NCBI RefSeq assembly: GCF_000482805.1
Contig: NZ_AXWT01000025.1
Span: 1-48,698 of the forward strand
Origin: Deinococcus murrayi DSM 11303
Lineage (GTDB): Bacteria > Deinococcota > Deinococci > Deinococcales > Deinococcaceae
DNA length: 48,698 nucleotides
Reading direction: 5' to 3'
Below, piece after piece: positions 13,480 through 26,300 of the stretch. Both the position numbers and the translations under genes were made by a program. The notes below the pieces were generated by a model, which saw only the letters and a program-made list of their open reading frames with translations, searched no databases and was not told the DNA's origin. Position 1 is the first letter of the stretch. Each line of letters begins with the position of its first letter.

Positions 13480-14325
13480 CTACGCCAGCACGGGCCGCGC
13501 CATCAGCCCGTAGGTGCCGGGGCCGACGTGGGCACCGATGACCGGGCCGAGGAGTTGCAGGCGGCCCCGGACCACGTTCAGGCGGCTGGCCTGCACCGCC
13601 CCGCGCAGCTCGGCGATGCGGGCGGGGTCACGCCCCGCGTGGCCGATGGTGACGGCGACGGGTTCGCGCCCGAAGTGCGCTTCGAGCTGCGCGAGGATGT
13701 CCCCGGTCGCCTGCGCCCCCCGCACTCGGCGCACGGGCTTCAGGCGTCCGGCATCAAAGCGCAGCACGGGCCGCACTCCCAGCATGTTGCCGATGAACTC
13801 CTGCGCCCGCGAAAGCCGCCCGCCCCGGCGCAGGTATTCCAGCGTGGGCACGGTGAACTCGGCCAACTGCTCCGCTTGCACGGCGGCGACGGCAGCTTTG
13901 GCCGCCGCGAGGTCGCCGCCCCGGTCGAGGGCCTCCCGCGCGGCGAGGGCAGCTTCGGCCAGGGGGATGGAGGCAAAGCCGCTGTCAAGGATATGGATAC
14001 GGCCCTCCGCGCCGAGGGCCTGCGCGGCTTGCCGGGCGTGCGCGACGGTGGCCGAGAGGTGCCCGCTGATATGCAGGCTGAGAATGACGTCGTGGGTGGC
14101 GAGCAATTCGCGGTAGACCCGCTCGAAGGCGGCTTGGGGGGCGGGTTCGGTGCTCACCTGCCCGCCCGCACGTTGGTGGTCGTAGACCGCGTCGGGGTCG
14201 ACTTCCTGCCAGTCGAGAAGGGTCCGCCCATTCATCAGGACCCGCAGGGGGACCAGGTGGAGGCCGAGCTGCCGGGCCGCATCGGGAGCAAGGTCGCAGG
14301 TGGAATCGGTGACGACGGCAAGCAT
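13480..14325 (-). CDS. DegV family protein (fatty-acid-binding, FakB-like)
   Basis: A 281-residue DegV protein. [10 protein letters not shown] opens the fold, [22 protein letters not shown] carries the fatty-acid head-group residues of the family, and [21 protein letters not shown] and [16 protein letters not shown] close it. DegV/FakB proteins bind fatty acids and, in some bacteria, present them to a FakA kinase; no kinase is adjacent. A second DegV is at 39488. The ATG at 14325 is preceded by TAGGCT nine bases away (14335-14340). It is divergent from bshA with only 73 bases between start codons, so the two promoters share this space. Confidence 0.92.
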   Translation of the reverse strand: MLAVVTDSTCDLAPDAARQLGLHLVPLRVLMNGRTLLDWQEVDPDAVYDHQRAGGQVSTEPAPQAAFERVYRELLATHDVILSLHISGHLSATVAHARQAAQALGAEGRIHILDSGFASIPLAEAALAAREALDRGGDLAAAKAAVAAVQAEQLAEFTVPTLEYLRRGGRLSRAQEFIGNMLGVRPVLRFDAGRLKPVRRVRGAQATGDILAQLEAHFGREPVAVTIGHAGRDPARIAELRGAVQASRLNVVRGRLQLLGPVIGAHVGPGTYGLMARPVLA

Positions 14326-14383
14326 GATGGGGGCAGCCTACGCCGGGGGGTCGCACAAGTTCGTCACAGGTGGCCCGCCCGCC

Positions 14384-14389
14384 TATACT
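14384..14389 (+). promoter_or_regulatory. -10 box of bshA
   Basis: TATACT nine bases before the bshA ATG; TCGTCA lies 17 bases upstream as a weak -35. Confidence 0.55.
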
Positions 14390-14398
14390 CCGCAGGCG

Positions 14399-15541
<1,143 letters not shown>

Positions 15542-15546
15542 CGGCG

Positions 15547-15568
15547 GGGGGCCTGTGCCCCCTCCTTT
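15547..15568 (+). terminator. Hairpin after bshA
   Basis: GGGGGC, a CTGT loop, and GCCCCC, followed by TCCTTT. It is short but well paired. Confidence 0.55.
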
Positions 15569-15578
15569 GGATGGCTGC

Positions 15579-15632
15579 AAGTGAATATTTTCACGATAAA
15601 CCAGGTCGTGAAATATTTATTTCCTATGAGGA
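15579..15632. repeat. AT-rich dispersed palindromic element, copy 2
   Basis: GTGAATATTTTCAC (15581-15594), then TTTCACGA and TCGTGAAA as an 8-bp inverted repeat around TAAACCAGG, then a TATTTATTTCC stretch. As in copy 1, it lies between two convergent gene ends. Confidence 0.7.
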
Positions 15633-15647
15633 TATGGGCGTAACCGC

Positions 15648-16214
15648 TCAGCGACCGAGTTCGAGGGTGACGCGGGCCACGCCGTCTTTGAAGGGGGCGA
15701 TGCGGACGGCCCGCCCCACCTCGACCTCAAAGGCGTTCCAGCCGCGCACGAGGCTGACGGCGTAGCCGCGGCTGGCCTGCACGTCGACGTCACCGCTGAC
15801 CCACACCACAAAAAGGGTGCCGCGCTCGGTGTCGAGGGTGACCTCGCGTAGGGGTTCGCTCGCGTCGCGCTGGCCGCTGCGGTTGAGGTCGCGGTAGGTG
15901 AAGAACTTGAGTTCGGCGGTCTGGGGCTGGGCGCTCACGCGCACGGGGTCGAGGACGCCCGGCCAGGCGACGTTGCGGGGGCTGAGGGCCGTCTGTGCCC
16001 GGAAGGTGGGCGGGGAGGTCGGAATCTCCAGACGGAAGGTGTTCCCCGTCACGGGCACGCTGACAAGTTCCTCCAGAGGCTGCCCTGCCGGAGAGACGGC
16101 CCAGCCGCTGACCCGCAGGTCGCTCGGCACGGTCCCGACCACAGTTCCCGTGACGGACAGGGCGGCAGCCGTCCCCAGCAACAGGGCAGCAAGGGCCAGG
16201 GCGCGAGCGTTCAT
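15648..16214 (-). CDS. Secreted protein of unknown function
   Basis: A 188-residue protein with a clear signal peptide ([20 protein letters not shown]). The mature part starts with a beta-rich segment ([20 protein letters not shown]) that resembles carboxypeptidase-regulatory or transthyretin-like modules only vaguely, then has [15 protein letters not shown], an Asp/Asn-rich loop that looks like an EF-hand-like calcium site. I do not recognise a named family. The ATG at 16214 rather than the upstream one at 16268 is chosen because the signal peptide starts there and a TACACT box (16221-16226) lies six bases upstream. Confidence 0.75.
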   Translation of the reverse strand: MNARALALAALLLGTAAALSVTGTVVGTVPSDLRVSGWAVSPAGQPLEELVSVPVTGNTFRLEIPTSPPTFRAQTALSPRNVAWPGVLDPVRVSAQPQTAELKFFTYRDLNRSGQRDASEPLREVTLDTERGTLFVVWVSGDVDVQASRGYAVSLVRGWNAFEVEVGRAVRIAPFKDGVARVTLELGR

Positions 16215-16220
16215 GGCTTC

Positions 16221-16226
16221 AGTGTA
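16221..16226 (-). promoter_or_regulatory. -10 box of the secreted-protein gene
   Basis: TACACT on the minus strand, six bases from the ATG; leaderless layout. Confidence 0.5.
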
Positions 16227-16270
16227 CGCGCGGGGCTGACGGCGATGTGACGCCGGGGGTGAGGACAACC

Positions 16271-16326
16271 GGAGGGGAGGGGAGGGGAGGGGAGCGGCGC
16301 GAGCGCACCCCTTCCCTCCCCTCCCC
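16271..16326 (-). terminator. GC hairpin after sucD with GGGGA tandem repeats
   Basis: Plus-strand GGAGGGGAGGGGAGGGGAGG (16271-16290, continuing to 16294) is complementary to the CCCCTTCCC/TCCCCTCCCCC run at 16308-16326, forming a long stem after sucCD. Four G-tracts on the plus strand, and four on the minus (transcript) strand, could also fold as G-quadruplexes. Confidence 0.55.
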
Positions 16327-16345
16327 CGGTCCGGCGGCCCAAGCT

Positions 16346-17256
16346 TTAGGCGGTGACGTTCAGCGCCCGTTTGACCAGGTCGACGATTTCCGGCATGGTG
16401 TCGGCGACGGGCACGCCCGCGGCCTTGAAGGCGGCGAGCTTGCTCTCCGGGGTGCCGACGTTGCCCATGATGATGGCGCCCGCGTGGCCCATGCGCTTGC
16501 CCGCGGGGGCCGAGCGGCCCGAAATAAAGGCCACGACGGGCTTGTTCATGTTCTGCGCGATGTACTCGGCAGCAGCTTCCTCGTCCGCGCCGCCGATTTC
16601 GCCGATGACGACCACAGCGTCGGTGTCCGGGTCGGCCTCGAACATGGGGAGGACGTCCGCGAAGGTCGTGCCGATGACCGGGTCGCCGCCGATGCCGACG
16701 GTGGTCGAGGTACCCAGCCCCGCGTCGTTGAGGAGCTTGGCGGCCTCGTAGGTCAGGGTACCGGAGCGGCTAATCAGCCCGATGCGGCCCGGCTTCTCGT
16801 AGATGCGGTTGGGCATGATGCCGACCTTGCATTCGCCGTTGGTGACCAGGCCAGGGCAGTTGCCCCCGATGAGGCGCACGCCCGGCCCGCCCTGGGCGCG
16901 GCTTTTCTCGTCGAGCTGCTTGACCTCCTGCACGGCCCGCATCATGTCGACGGTGGGCACCCCTTCGGTAATCAGCACGATGAGGGGAATCCCGGCATGC
17001 GCGGCTTCAAGCACGGCGTCGGCGGCCCCGGCGGGGGGCACAAAGATGATGGAGACGTTCGCGCCCGTCGCGGATTTCGCTTCCTCGACCGAGTTGTAAA
17101 TTGGCCAGCCCTCGAACTCGGTGCCGCCCTTGCCGGGGGTCACGCCCGCGACGACCTGGGTGCCGAAATCGCGCATGGCGCGGGAATGCGAAGCGCCTTC
17201 GCGTCCGGTCATGCCCTGCACGATGACCTTGCTGTTTTTGTCCACGAGGATGCCCA

Positions 17257-17257
<1 letters not shown>
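16346..17257 (-). CDS. sucD: Succinyl-CoA synthetase, alpha subunit
   Basis: A 303-residue subunit that binds CoA and carries the phosphohistidine in the TCA-cycle conversion of succinyl-CoA to succinate with NTP synthesis. Features: the CoA-binding Rossmann domain with [33 protein letters not shown] and the active-site histidine in [11 protein letters not shown] (about residue 253). The ATG at 17257 overlaps the sucC stop codon (TAATG), so the two are translationally coupled. Length is normal. Confidence 0.97.
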
Positions 17258-18477
<1,220 letters not shown>

Positions 18478-18550
18478 TCACGGTGACTCCGGCACCTTGT
18501 CCCCGTAGGGGGGACAGCTCCCCCCACGCCTTGTGTTACGGTGCCCGCCG

Positions 18551-19603
18551 ATGACAACACTGGAGCAACTGAGGGCGGCGCTGAGGCAGGCCGGGGTGGA
18601 TGCCCTGTGGGTGAGCGACCCGGCGAACGTGCGAGCGGTGAGCGGCTTTTCGAGCGGCAAGGACGGCAAGGTGCTTGTGACCGGGACGGAGGCGGTGCTG
18701 TATACCGACGGGCGGTACACGGTGCAGGCGCAGGAAGAATCGCGCCTAGAGACGTCCATCGCCCGGCCCCCGGAGACTTACCGGGACGCGGCGGCGCGGG
18801 TAAGGGGCCTGCGCGTGGGCTTCGAGGCCGAGCATCTGACGGTCGCGGGCCTGGAAGACCTGCGGGCGCACTGGGAGGCTGAGCTGGTGCCCACCCGCGG
18901 GCTGGTCGAAGCGCTGCGGCGGGTCAAGACGCCGCAGGAGGTGGAGGCGATTCGGGAAGCGCAGGCGCTGGCCGACCGGGTGTATGCAGCGGTGCGCCCC
19001 ATGGTTCGGGCGGGGGTGCGCGAACTCGACGTGGCGCTCGAACTGGAAACCGGATTGCGCCGGGCCGGGGCGGAGGTGGCTTTTGACGTCATCGTCGCGA
19101 GCGGGCCGCGGGGGGCGATGCCGCACGGGGTGGCCAGCGACAAGGTCATTGAGGAGGGTGAGCTGGTCACGATTGACTTTGGGGCGCGGGTGCGCGGCTA
19201 CCACTCGGACATGACGCGGACCCTGGCGGTGGGCCGCCCCTCGGACGAGCTTCGCCGGGTGTATGGAGCGGTGCTGGAGGCGGAGGAAGCTGCCGTCGCC
19301 GCCGTGGGGCCGGGGGTACGGGCGGCGGACCTCGACGCGCTGGCGCGGGGCATTCTGGAGCGGCACGGCCTCGCGGCGGCGTTCGCGCATTCGCTGGGGC
19401 ACGGGGTGGGCCTGAACATCCACGAGGGGCCGGGGCTGCGCGGCACGAGCGAGGACGTGCTGGAACCCGGCATGGTGGTCACAATTGAGCCGGGCGCATA
19501 TCTGCCGGGATTGGGGGGCGTCCGCATCGAGGACCTCGTGCTCGTCACGGAAAGGGGCCATGAGGTGCTGAGCCGGGCGGCCAAGGAGGCGCTGCCGGAG
19601 TAG
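18551..19603 (+). CDS. Xaa-Pro aminopeptidase/dipeptidase (M24B family)
   Basis: A 350-residue M24 metallopeptidase that cleaves X-Pro bonds. The N-terminal creatinase-like domain (about 1-115) holds [13 protein letters not shown]. The catalytic domain has the dinuclear metal ligands: Asp in VTIDFGARV, Asp in GYHSDMTRT, His in [14 protein letters not shown], Glu in [11 protein letters not shown] and Glu in [11 protein letters not shown]. The ATG at 18551 fits the family N-terminus; a TACGGT box ends eight bases upstream. It is divergent from sucC. Whether it prefers dipeptides (PepQ) or longer peptides (PepP) is not clear from sequence. Confidence 0.92.
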   Translation: MTTLEQLRAALRQAGVDALWVSDPANVRAVSGFSSGKDGKVLVTGTEAVLYTDGRYTVQAQEESRLETSIARPPETYRDAAARVRGLRVGFEAEHLTVAGLEDLRAHWEAELVPTRGLVEALRRVKTPQEVEAIREAQALADRVYAAVRPMVRAGVRELDVALELETGLRRAGAEVAFDVIVASGPRGAMPHGVASDKVIEEGELVTIDFGARVRGYHSDMTRTLAVGRPSDELRRVYGAVLEAEEAAVAAVGPGVRAADLDALARGILERHGLAAAFAHSLGHGVGLNIHEGPGLRGTSEDVLEPGMVVTIEPGAYLPGLGGVRIEDLVLVTERGHEVLSRAAKEALPE

Positions 19604-19672
19604 GCCGCTTGCCGGGACAGCGGGTGTTAGAATCTGCGCCGGGTTTCACCCCCACAGAGAGAGGAGTTTCAA

Positions 19673-20137
19673 ATGACCATGGAAACCGCACTGCTCACGC
19701 TGGACACCATCGCCAAATACCTGCGCGACAAGGAAGTTCAGCTCGACATCGAAGAACAGGGGGGGCAGCGCTTCATCCGCATGGGCTGGCGCTTCGAGAT
19801 GGGGGACGCCGCCGTGCTGGTGTCCGTCAATGACGGCCCCAACAACACCAGCCGCCTGGAAATCACCTGCGTGACCCAGAAGAACTACGCGGACCGCCGT
19901 CAGGAAGTCATGAGCATGCTCAATGACCGCAACCGCGAGCGGGCTTTCTCGCGCTCTATCGACGCTGAGGGCAATGTCTGGCTGGAGTACGTGGGCTTTT
20001 ACCCCACCCTCGCCGAAATGCCCCAAGAAACCTTTGACACCCTGTTCGGCGGCGTCCTGGTGCACTTCCAGGATGACTATGCCGCCCTGGAAGGCTACCA
20101 GCCGCAGGGCATGCAGGTGCAGCAGCCCCAGGCGTAA
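19673..20137 (+). CDS. YbjN domain protein
   Basis: A 154-residue soluble protein of the YbjN/type III secretion chaperone-like fold: [46 protein letters not shown], then [31 protein letters not shown] and the acidic [24 protein letters not shown]. YbjN has been linked to stress responses and motility in enterobacteria, but a biochemical role is not established. The C-terminus is Gln/Pro-rich. It has a good GAGAGAGGAG ribosome-binding site before ATG 19673, and TAGAAT at 19628-19633 is a likely -10 box, so it is a leadered single gene. A terminator follows at 20138. Confidence 0.85.
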   Translation: MTMETALLTLDTIAKYLRDKEVQLDIEEQGGQRFIRMGWRFEMGDAAVLVSVNDGPNNTSRLEITCVTQKNYADRRQEVMSMLNDRNRERAFSRSIDAEGNVWLEYVGFYPTLAEMPQETFDTLFGGVLVHFQDDYAALEGYQPQGMQVQQPQA

Positions 20138-20172
20138 GGGGCGGGGGTGGGGGATTCCTCGCCCCTCTTTCT
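20138..20172 (+). terminator. Terminator after the YbjN gene
   Basis: GGGGCG (20138-20143) pairs with CGCCCC (20160-20165), followed by TCTTTCT. Confidence 0.6.
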
Positions 20173-20181
20173 ACGGGACAT

Positions 20182-20217
20182 AAGTGATATATTTCACTAT
20201 AAGCCTGGCTCGTGAAG
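20182..20217. repeat. AT-rich dispersed palindromic element, copy 3
   Basis: GTGATATATTTCAC (20184-20197) with a downstream CGTGAA half-site at 20211-20216. The spacing matches copies 1 and 2 to within one base. This copy lies upstream of deoC rather than between convergent genes; it also fits GTGA-N6-TCAC. Confidence 0.65.
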
Positions 20218-20271
20218 GAGTTCTCCGTCAGGGGGACGCTGGTGGCGTGGGAAGCCAGTATGCTGCGGGCG

Positions 20272-20934
20272 ATGAATCTCGCGCCCTACATCGACCATAC
20301 GCTGCTCAAGGCCACCGCGACCCCGGATGACATCCGGCGACTGTGTGCCGAGGCCCGCGACTACCGCTTTGCGGCGGTGTGCGTGAATCCCGTCTATGTG
20401 CCGCTGGCTGCCGCCGAACTCGCCGGGTCGGGGGTCAAGGTCGCGACCGTCTGCGGGTTTCCGCTGGGGGCCACCCTGCCGGATCAAAAGGCCGCCGAAG
20501 CCCGCCTCAGCGTGGAGGCCGGGGCGGACGAGGTGGACATGGTGATTCACATCGGCGCGGCCCTCGCCGGGGACTGGGAGGCCGTCGAAGCCGACGTGCG
20601 GGCCGTGCGGGAGGCGACGGCGGGCCGGGTGCTCAAGGTCATCATCGAGACGTGCTTCCTCCAGGAGGAGCAAAAGCGCCGGGCGACCGAAGCCGCCGTT
20701 GCGGGCGGCGCAGACTTCGTCAAGACGAGCACGGGCTTTGGCACGGGCGGCGCGACGGTAGAAGACGTGCGGCTGATGGCGGAGGTCATCGCGGGCCGGG
20801 CGCAGATTAAGGCGGCGGGCGGCGTCCGCACCCCGGAGGAGGCGCGGGCGATGATTGCCGCAGGCGCGACCCGCCTGGGCACGTCGGGCGGCGTGGGCCT
20901 GGTGCGGGGCGGGGAGAACGGCTCTGGCTACTGA
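20272..20934 (+). CDS. deoC: Deoxyribose-phosphate aldolase
   Basis: A 220-residue class I aldolase that splits 2-deoxyribose 5-phosphate to glyceraldehyde 3-phosphate and acetaldehyde in deoxynucleoside breakdown. Catalytic segments: the Asp in GADEVDMVIHIG, the proton-relay Lys in LKVIIETCFL, the Schiff-base Lys in DFVKTSTGFG and the phosphate loop IKAAGGVRTPEEA. The ATG at 20272 is seven bases after a TATGCT -10 box (20259-20264), a leaderless layout, and fits the family start (MNLAPYIDHTLLKA); an upstream ATG at 20212 is inside the AT-rich repeat and is rejected. maf follows with overlap. Nucleoside breakdown fits the cytidine deaminase at 32280, though far away. Confidence 0.96.
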   Translation: MNLAPYIDHTLLKATATPDDIRRLCAEARDYRFAAVCVNPVYVPLAAAELAGSGVKVATVCGFPLGATLPDQKAAEARLSVEAGADEVDMVIHIGAALAGDWEAVEADVRAVREATAGRVLKVIIETCFLQEEQKRRATEAAVAGGADFVKTSTGFGTGGATVEDVRLMAEVIAGRAQIKAAGGVRTPEEARAMIAAGATRLGTSGGVGLVRGGENGSGY

Positions 20935-21505
20935 GGCTCCCGCGGTCATCCTGGCTTCCGGCAGCCCGCGCCGCCGCGACCTGCTGACGAACCTCGGTGT
21001 CGCCTTCTGGGTCGTCGTGAGCGGTGAGGACGAGGCGAGCGACGAGCGTGACCCCGCCCGCCTCGCCCGGAGCCTCGCCCGGCAAAAGGCCGCGGCGGTG
21101 GCCCGGCAGCACCCCGGCGCGGTGGTGGTCGGGGCCGATACGGTGGTCGCGCTGGGGGAAGGGCTGCTGGGCAAGCCGCGGGACGAGGCCGAAAACCGCG
21201 CCTTTCTGCGGCGGCTGGCGGGCCAGACTCACCAGGTTTACACCGGGGTCAGCGTCTTCGCCCCGAATGGCGAGGAAAGCGGCGTCGAGCGCACCGACGT
21301 CACCTTCCGGCCCCTGTCGGACGCCGAGATTGCCCACTACGCCGCGACGGGCGAGGGGCTAGACAAGGCGGGGGGCTACGGCATCCAGGGGGTGGGGATG
21401 GCCCTCGTCGCCCGAATCGAGGGCGACTATTCCAACGTGGTCGGCTTTCCGCTGGGGCTGGTCATTCGGCTGCTGCGGGCGGCGGGGGTGCGGGTCTGGG
21501 CGTAG
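20924..21505 (+). CDS. maf: Maf-like nucleotide pyrophosphatase
   Basis: About 193 residues of the Maf/HAM1-like house-cleaning pyrophosphatase family, which hydrolyses noncanonical or surplus NTPs (dTTP/UTP type in many members). Key segments: VILASGSPRRRDLL at the N-terminus, VVVGADTVVALGEGLLGKP, VYTGVSVF and GYGIQGVGMALVARIEGDYSNVVGFPL. The start is unusual: no ATG, GTG or TTG lies in the right place, and CTG at 20924, eight bases after GGGGAG and overlapping the deoC stop, is the best candidate; otherwise a start inside deoC (ATG 20855) would give a nonhomologous extension. Operon with deoC. Confidence 0.9.
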   Translation: MATEAPAVILASGSPRRRDLLTNLGVAFWVVVSGEDEASDERDPARLARSLARQKAAAVARQHPGAVVVGADTVVALGEGLLGKPRDEAENRAFLRRLAGQTHQVYTGVSVFAPNGEESGVERTDVTFRPLSDAEIAHYAATGEGLDKAGGYGIQGVGMALVARIEGDYSNVVGFPLGLVIRLLRAAGVRVWA

Positions 21506-21547
21506 GGCTTGTGGCGGGCAGCTTGTCGCTCGTGGAGAAAAGGAGGA

Positions 21548-21580
21548 AGGTAGGGAACGTTCCGGGACGTTTCCCCACCT
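21548..21580. terminator. Bidirectional hairpin between maf and the OsmC gene
   Basis: AGGTAGGGAACGT (21548-21560) pairs with ACGTTTCCCCACCT (21567-21580) around a short loop. It lies between convergent gene ends. No long T-run is visible. Confidence 0.5.
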
Positions 21581-21606
21581 CGCCTCTCCTGGCCCCACGC
21601 CAGGGG

Positions 21607-22029
<423 letters not shown>

Positions 22030-22035
22030 GGCCCT

Positions 22036-22041
22036 AGCTTA
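22036..22041 (-). promoter_or_regulatory. -10 box of the OsmC gene
   Basis: TAAGCT on the minus strand six bases before the ATG. Confidence 0.45.
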
Positions 22042-22124
22042 GAGCATGGGAAGCGGTGCCCGGCGGCCTTCCTCAGGCTTGGTGGAGACGCGCTGGTGGC
22101 CGGCAAGACCGCTGAGGGCAGCCT

Positions 22125-23366
22125 CTAGGACAGCGGTTCCAGCGCCGCCTCGCCGCCGAGCTGGGGGAGGAACTCGTCGTCGTCCTCCTCCGGCGGGGGG
22201 AGGCAGACCTCAAAGGTCGCGCCGCCCCCTGGCGTGTCCTGGACGGAGATGCGGCCCCCGTGCGAGTTGACCACTTGCTGGGCGATGGTCAGCCCCAGGC
22301 CCGTGGACCCGGCCTCCTTGCCGCGGTAGAACTTGTCGAAGATACGCGGCTTGACGGCGTCGGGCACGCCGGGGCCGTGGTCGATGACCCGCACGCAGAC
22401 CTCGCCGCCCCGCCGCTGCTCGGCTTCGATGTGCACGAGGTCGGGCGTGCCGCAGACCCGAATGGCGTTGCTGACGAGGTTGACAAAGACCTGGGTCAGC
22501 CGCCCTGGGTCGCCGACAATCTCAATATCGGGAGCGTTCACCCGCACCCCGTAGTCACGCCCGACCTGCCGCAGCAGGTTGCCGAGATTGACGAAGTGCA
22601 TCTCGATGCCCTGCACGAGTTCGCCCCGCGAGAGTTGCAGCAGGTCGTTGACGAGGCGGGTCATGTTCTCGGCGACCCGGTGCGCGTCTTGCAGGGTCTG
22701 CGAGCCACCAACCTCGCGCTCGGCGCGGCGCAAGTAGCCCAGCAGGGCGGTCAGGGGGGTTCGCAGCTCGTGGCTGGTTTCGGCCAAAAAGGTCTTTTGC
22801 AGGTTGAGGGCCTCTTCGAGCTGCTTGGCCTGGGTCTCTAAGCGCTGGCGCTGCCCTTCGGCGATGGCCCGCAGCCGCTCGACTTCTTTCAGACGGGCTT
22901 GCAGCGAGAGGTTGAGTTCGCGGACCTCCTGTTCGGCCCGCTCGCGGCGGTCGCGGGCGTCGGCTTCAGCGATGGCCCGCCGCACGCTGGGGGCGAGGCG
23001 CTCCAGGCGCTGCTTGAGGATGTAGTCGGTCACCCCCTCGCGCAGGGTGTCGACCGCCGTTTCCTCGCCCATCGCGCCCGTCACGATGATGAAGGGGAGG
23101 AAAGGCCGCCGGGCGTGCGCGGCGCGGAAAGCCGAGAGGCCGTCGTAGCCGGGCAGGGCGAAGTCACTGAGCACGAGGTGGGGGCGGTGCGCGTCGAGGG
23201 CAGCCAGGAAGCCCGCCTCGTCCTCGACGCGCAGGACGTCGACCGGCCAGGGCAGGTCTTCGAGGTGCATCAAGACGAGTTCGTGGTCGAGTTCGTTGTC
23301 TTCGAGGTGCAGCAGCCGCAGGGGTTGGCCCGGTTCGGGCAGGGCGTACTCGCCCGCGCCGCTCAT
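22125..23366 (-). CDS. Receiver-histidine kinase hybrid (N-terminal receiver)
   Basis: A 413-residue soluble protein with a reversed hybrid order: a receiver domain first (acidic pair LEDNE, phospho-acceptor Asp68 in LVLSDFALPG, TG at 96-97, and a Lys in DYILKQRL), then a coiled coil rich in Glu/Arg/Leu (about 130-190), a HisKA dimerisation domain with His199 in AETSHELRTPLTALLGYL, and a HATPase_c domain with NLVSNAIRV, DHGPGVPD and STGLGLTIAQQVV. Such proteins take phosphate from one kinase and pass activity on. The ATG overlaps the stop of the upstream sensor kinase by four bases, so the two are very likely one signalling chain. The C-terminal tail is acidic. There is no DNA-binding output domain nearby. 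Confidence 0.9.
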   Translation of the reverse strand: MSGAGEYALPEPGQPLRLLHLEDNELDHELVLMHLEDLPWPVDVLRVEDEAGFLAALDAHRPHLVLSDFALPGYDGLSAFRAAHARRPFLPFIIVTGAMGEETAVDTLREGVTDYILKQRLERLAPSVRRAIAEADARDRRERAEQEVRELNLSLQARLKEVERLRAIAEGQRQRLETQAKQLEEALNLQKTFLAETSHELRTPLTALLGYLRRAEREVGGSQTLQDAHRVAENMTRLVNDLLQLSRGELVQGIEMHFVNLGNLLRQVGRDYGVRVNAPDIEIVGDPGRLTQVFVNLVSNAIRVCGTPDLVHIEAEQRRGGEVCVRVIDHGPGVPDAVKPRIFDKFYRGKEAGSTGLGLTIAQQVVNSHGGRISVQDTPGGGATFEVCLPPPEEDDDEFLPQLGGEAALEPLS

Positions 23367-26300
23367 GCGGCGTCCTCCCCAGCGCGGCCCCGCAGCGGCA
23401 GGGTGACGTGAAAGGCGGCCCCCTCGCCGAGCACCGACTCGGCCCGGACGCGGCCCCCGTGACGGGCCACGATGCGCCGGACATTGGCCAGGCCGATGCC
23501 GGTGCCCTCGAACTCCTCGGCGCGGTGCAGACGTTGAAACACGCCAAACAGTTTATCCGCGTAGCGGGGGTCAAAGCCTACCCCGTTGTCGCGCACGGTC
23601 ACGGTGACCTCCTCGCCTTCTGGAGCGGCGCTCACCACGATGCGGGCTGGCTCGCGGGTGCGCGAGTACTTCAGCGCATTGGAAAGCAGGTTGGTAAAGA
23701 CCTGCCCCAGCAGCGCGGCGTCTCCTTCGACAGTGGGCAGCTCGCCGAGTTCGAACTCGACCGCGCGGCCCGCCCGGTCAGGTTCAAGGTCCTGCCAGGC
23801 TTCGCGCACGACCGCGCCGAGGTCGACCGGCCCCCGGCGCAGTTCCTGGCGGCCCATCCGCGAGAACTCCAGCAGGTCGTCAATGAGCTGGCTCATGCGC
23901 CCCGCCGCGTCGGTAATCACGCCGAGGTAGCGCTCGCCCTTGGGGGACAGTCCCCCGGAGCCGGAGGCGTCCTTGCGCAGCAGGTCTCCGAAGCCCACGA
24001 TGTGCCGCAGCGGGGTCCGCAGGTCGTGGCTGACCGAGTAGGAAAAGGCTTCTAGCTCGCGGTTGGCGTCTTGCAGTTCCAGGGTGCGCTGTTGCACCCG
24101 CTCTTCCAGCGACTGGTTGAGGGCCTGCAAGTCGGCGTGCGCCTCTTCGGCTTCCAGCCGCAGGGCGTCGTTGTCGAGGGCGGTGGCAAAGCGCTGGGCG
24201 AGTTCGGCGGCGAGGTCGTGGTCGCGGTCGCTGGGGGGGTGGCGGTAGGTCAGGCCCAGGACGCCGCGCGGCGCTCCGTCGCGGCCCAGCAGGGGATAGA
24301 AGACGGCTCCGGTCGCGCCCACCTCGTACAGCAGCGGGGTGGTCCCAGCGTCGAGGTGCAGGGGCTGCTCGGCCCCGGTGACCCGCTGCAAAGCCCGCAC
24401 CATGGCCGCCTGGACGTCCGGGCTGAGGCGCTCCGGTGCCCAGCGGGAGGCGGCGAGCAGCCGCAGCTCTGGCGCAGCGGTCCACAGGCCCGCGCTTTCG
24501 GCGAGCCGGGCCGTCATCAGGTCGAGGGCGGCGCGGTAGTTCTCGGCGCGGGAGGCGAGGGGGTCGTCCGCCCGCGCCGAAAGGTATTCGGAAACCGTGG
24601 CGAGCAAGCGGGCCGCCGCTTCGGCGTACACCTGGTCGTCGACGTCGGTACTGGTGCCCACCCACTCGGACCCCGCCGCGTCCCCCAGCGGCAGCGCCCG
24701 CGTCACGAAGGTGCGGTAGCGCCCCTCCTTGCCCAGCAAGCGGTGCTCGGCCTCAAAGGGCCGCCGCGCCCGCAGGGCCTCTTGCCAGCGCAGCAGGTAC
24801 TCGGCGCGGTCTTCGGGGTGCAGCAGGCTGGCAAAGGGCTGGGAGGCCCGCTCTGGCCCCACGTATTCTGTCCAGCGGCGGTTGAAGTAGCTGACCGCAC
24901 CCGCAGCGTCACTGAGCCACACAATCTGCGGCACCCCCTCCAGCACCCCCCGGTAGCGGGCCTCGTCCCGCTGGGCGCGGCGCTCGGCTTCCAGGCGGTC
25001 GTGGATGTCGGTCGCGGAAGCCACCCACTCGCTGACCTCGCCCGCCTCGTTGCGAATGGGCGCAATCCTCACAACGAACCAGCGCGGCGGACCGCCCTCC
25101 GCCAGGCTCAGCCGCACCTCACCCTCGGCCTGAGTGCCTTCGCGCGTGGCCCGCGCCCACATCTGCGCGTAGGCAGCGCGGTCTTCGGGGTACACCCGGC
25201 TTTCCAGGGGCGCTCCCTGGAGGCGCTCGCGGTACCCGGCATTGACGTAGGTGACCTGCCCGGCGGGGTCACTGACGAGCAGCATGTGCGGAATCGCGTC
25301 GAGAATCGCCCGCGAGCGCTGTTCTTCGGCCTGGCGTGCTCGCTCGGCTTCCACCCGCTCGGAAACGTCACGGATGACCTCCAGCAGGCCCAAGCTCTCG
25401 CCGTTTGGCCCCACCACGGCGCTGCGCTGCGCCTCGCCCGCAAAGACGCTGCCGTCTTTGCGGCGGTAGGGGGTGGTAATCAAGTCGAAGGTGGCGCGGC
25501 CCTCCAAGCGGCGGTCGAGGTGCAGCCGCCCCAGGCTCTCGCCGCGCAGCTCGTCCGCGCTGTAGCCGAACTGCCGCTCCAGCGCCCGGTTGACCCGCAG
25601 CACTCGGCCTTCCCCGTCGGTAAAGACCGCCGCGTCGAGGATGGCGTGAAAGATGGCCTCGAACTCGGCCTGCGATTGCTGAAGCTGCGTGCGCGACCAG
25701 GCCAGCGACGATAGGGCTTCTTCGGCCCGCCGCCGCGCCCGCACCTGCGCTTCCATCAGCAGGTAGGTGAGGCCCGCGATGAGCATTCCCGCGAGCAGCA
25801 CCAGGGCGGGCACCCAGACCGCCGCATCGCGCCCGAAGCTGGCGGGTGCCCGCAGGGTCTGGGTCCAGACGCCGCCCACCCGTTCGTAGCGCACCTGCTG
25901 CTCAAAGGCGGCCCGGACCGGGCGGTCACTGGTGGCCCGCTCGCCGCCCACCACCTCACCGCCCAGCCGGGTTTCGACCGCCACTCCCGGCAGCGCCCCG
26001 GCGGGCCGCAGCGCCCGCAGCAGCGACGTGCTGTCGAGGGCGAGGTAAATCACGCCCCGGAAGCGGTCGGTGTCCCCGACGGGAGCAAAGAGCAACAGGC
26101 CGTCGAGCGGTTGACCGTCCGGACCCCGCTGCGCCAGCTTGAGCGGACAACTGGCCTGCACGTCCTGCCGCTCCCGCGCCCGCAAGATGGCCTCGCGGCG
26201 GCAGCGCTCGGTCATCATGTCAAAGCCCAGGACCTGGCGGTTGATGGCGTTCAGGGGCGCGATGCGCTCAATCACGGCCTGGGGCCGCCCCGAAGGGGGT

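Noticed and set aside
24071..25714. A 547-residue plus-strand open frame
   Set aside because: It is antisense to the sensor kinase and is Gln/Arg/Gly-rich low complexity, a codon-bias artefact.
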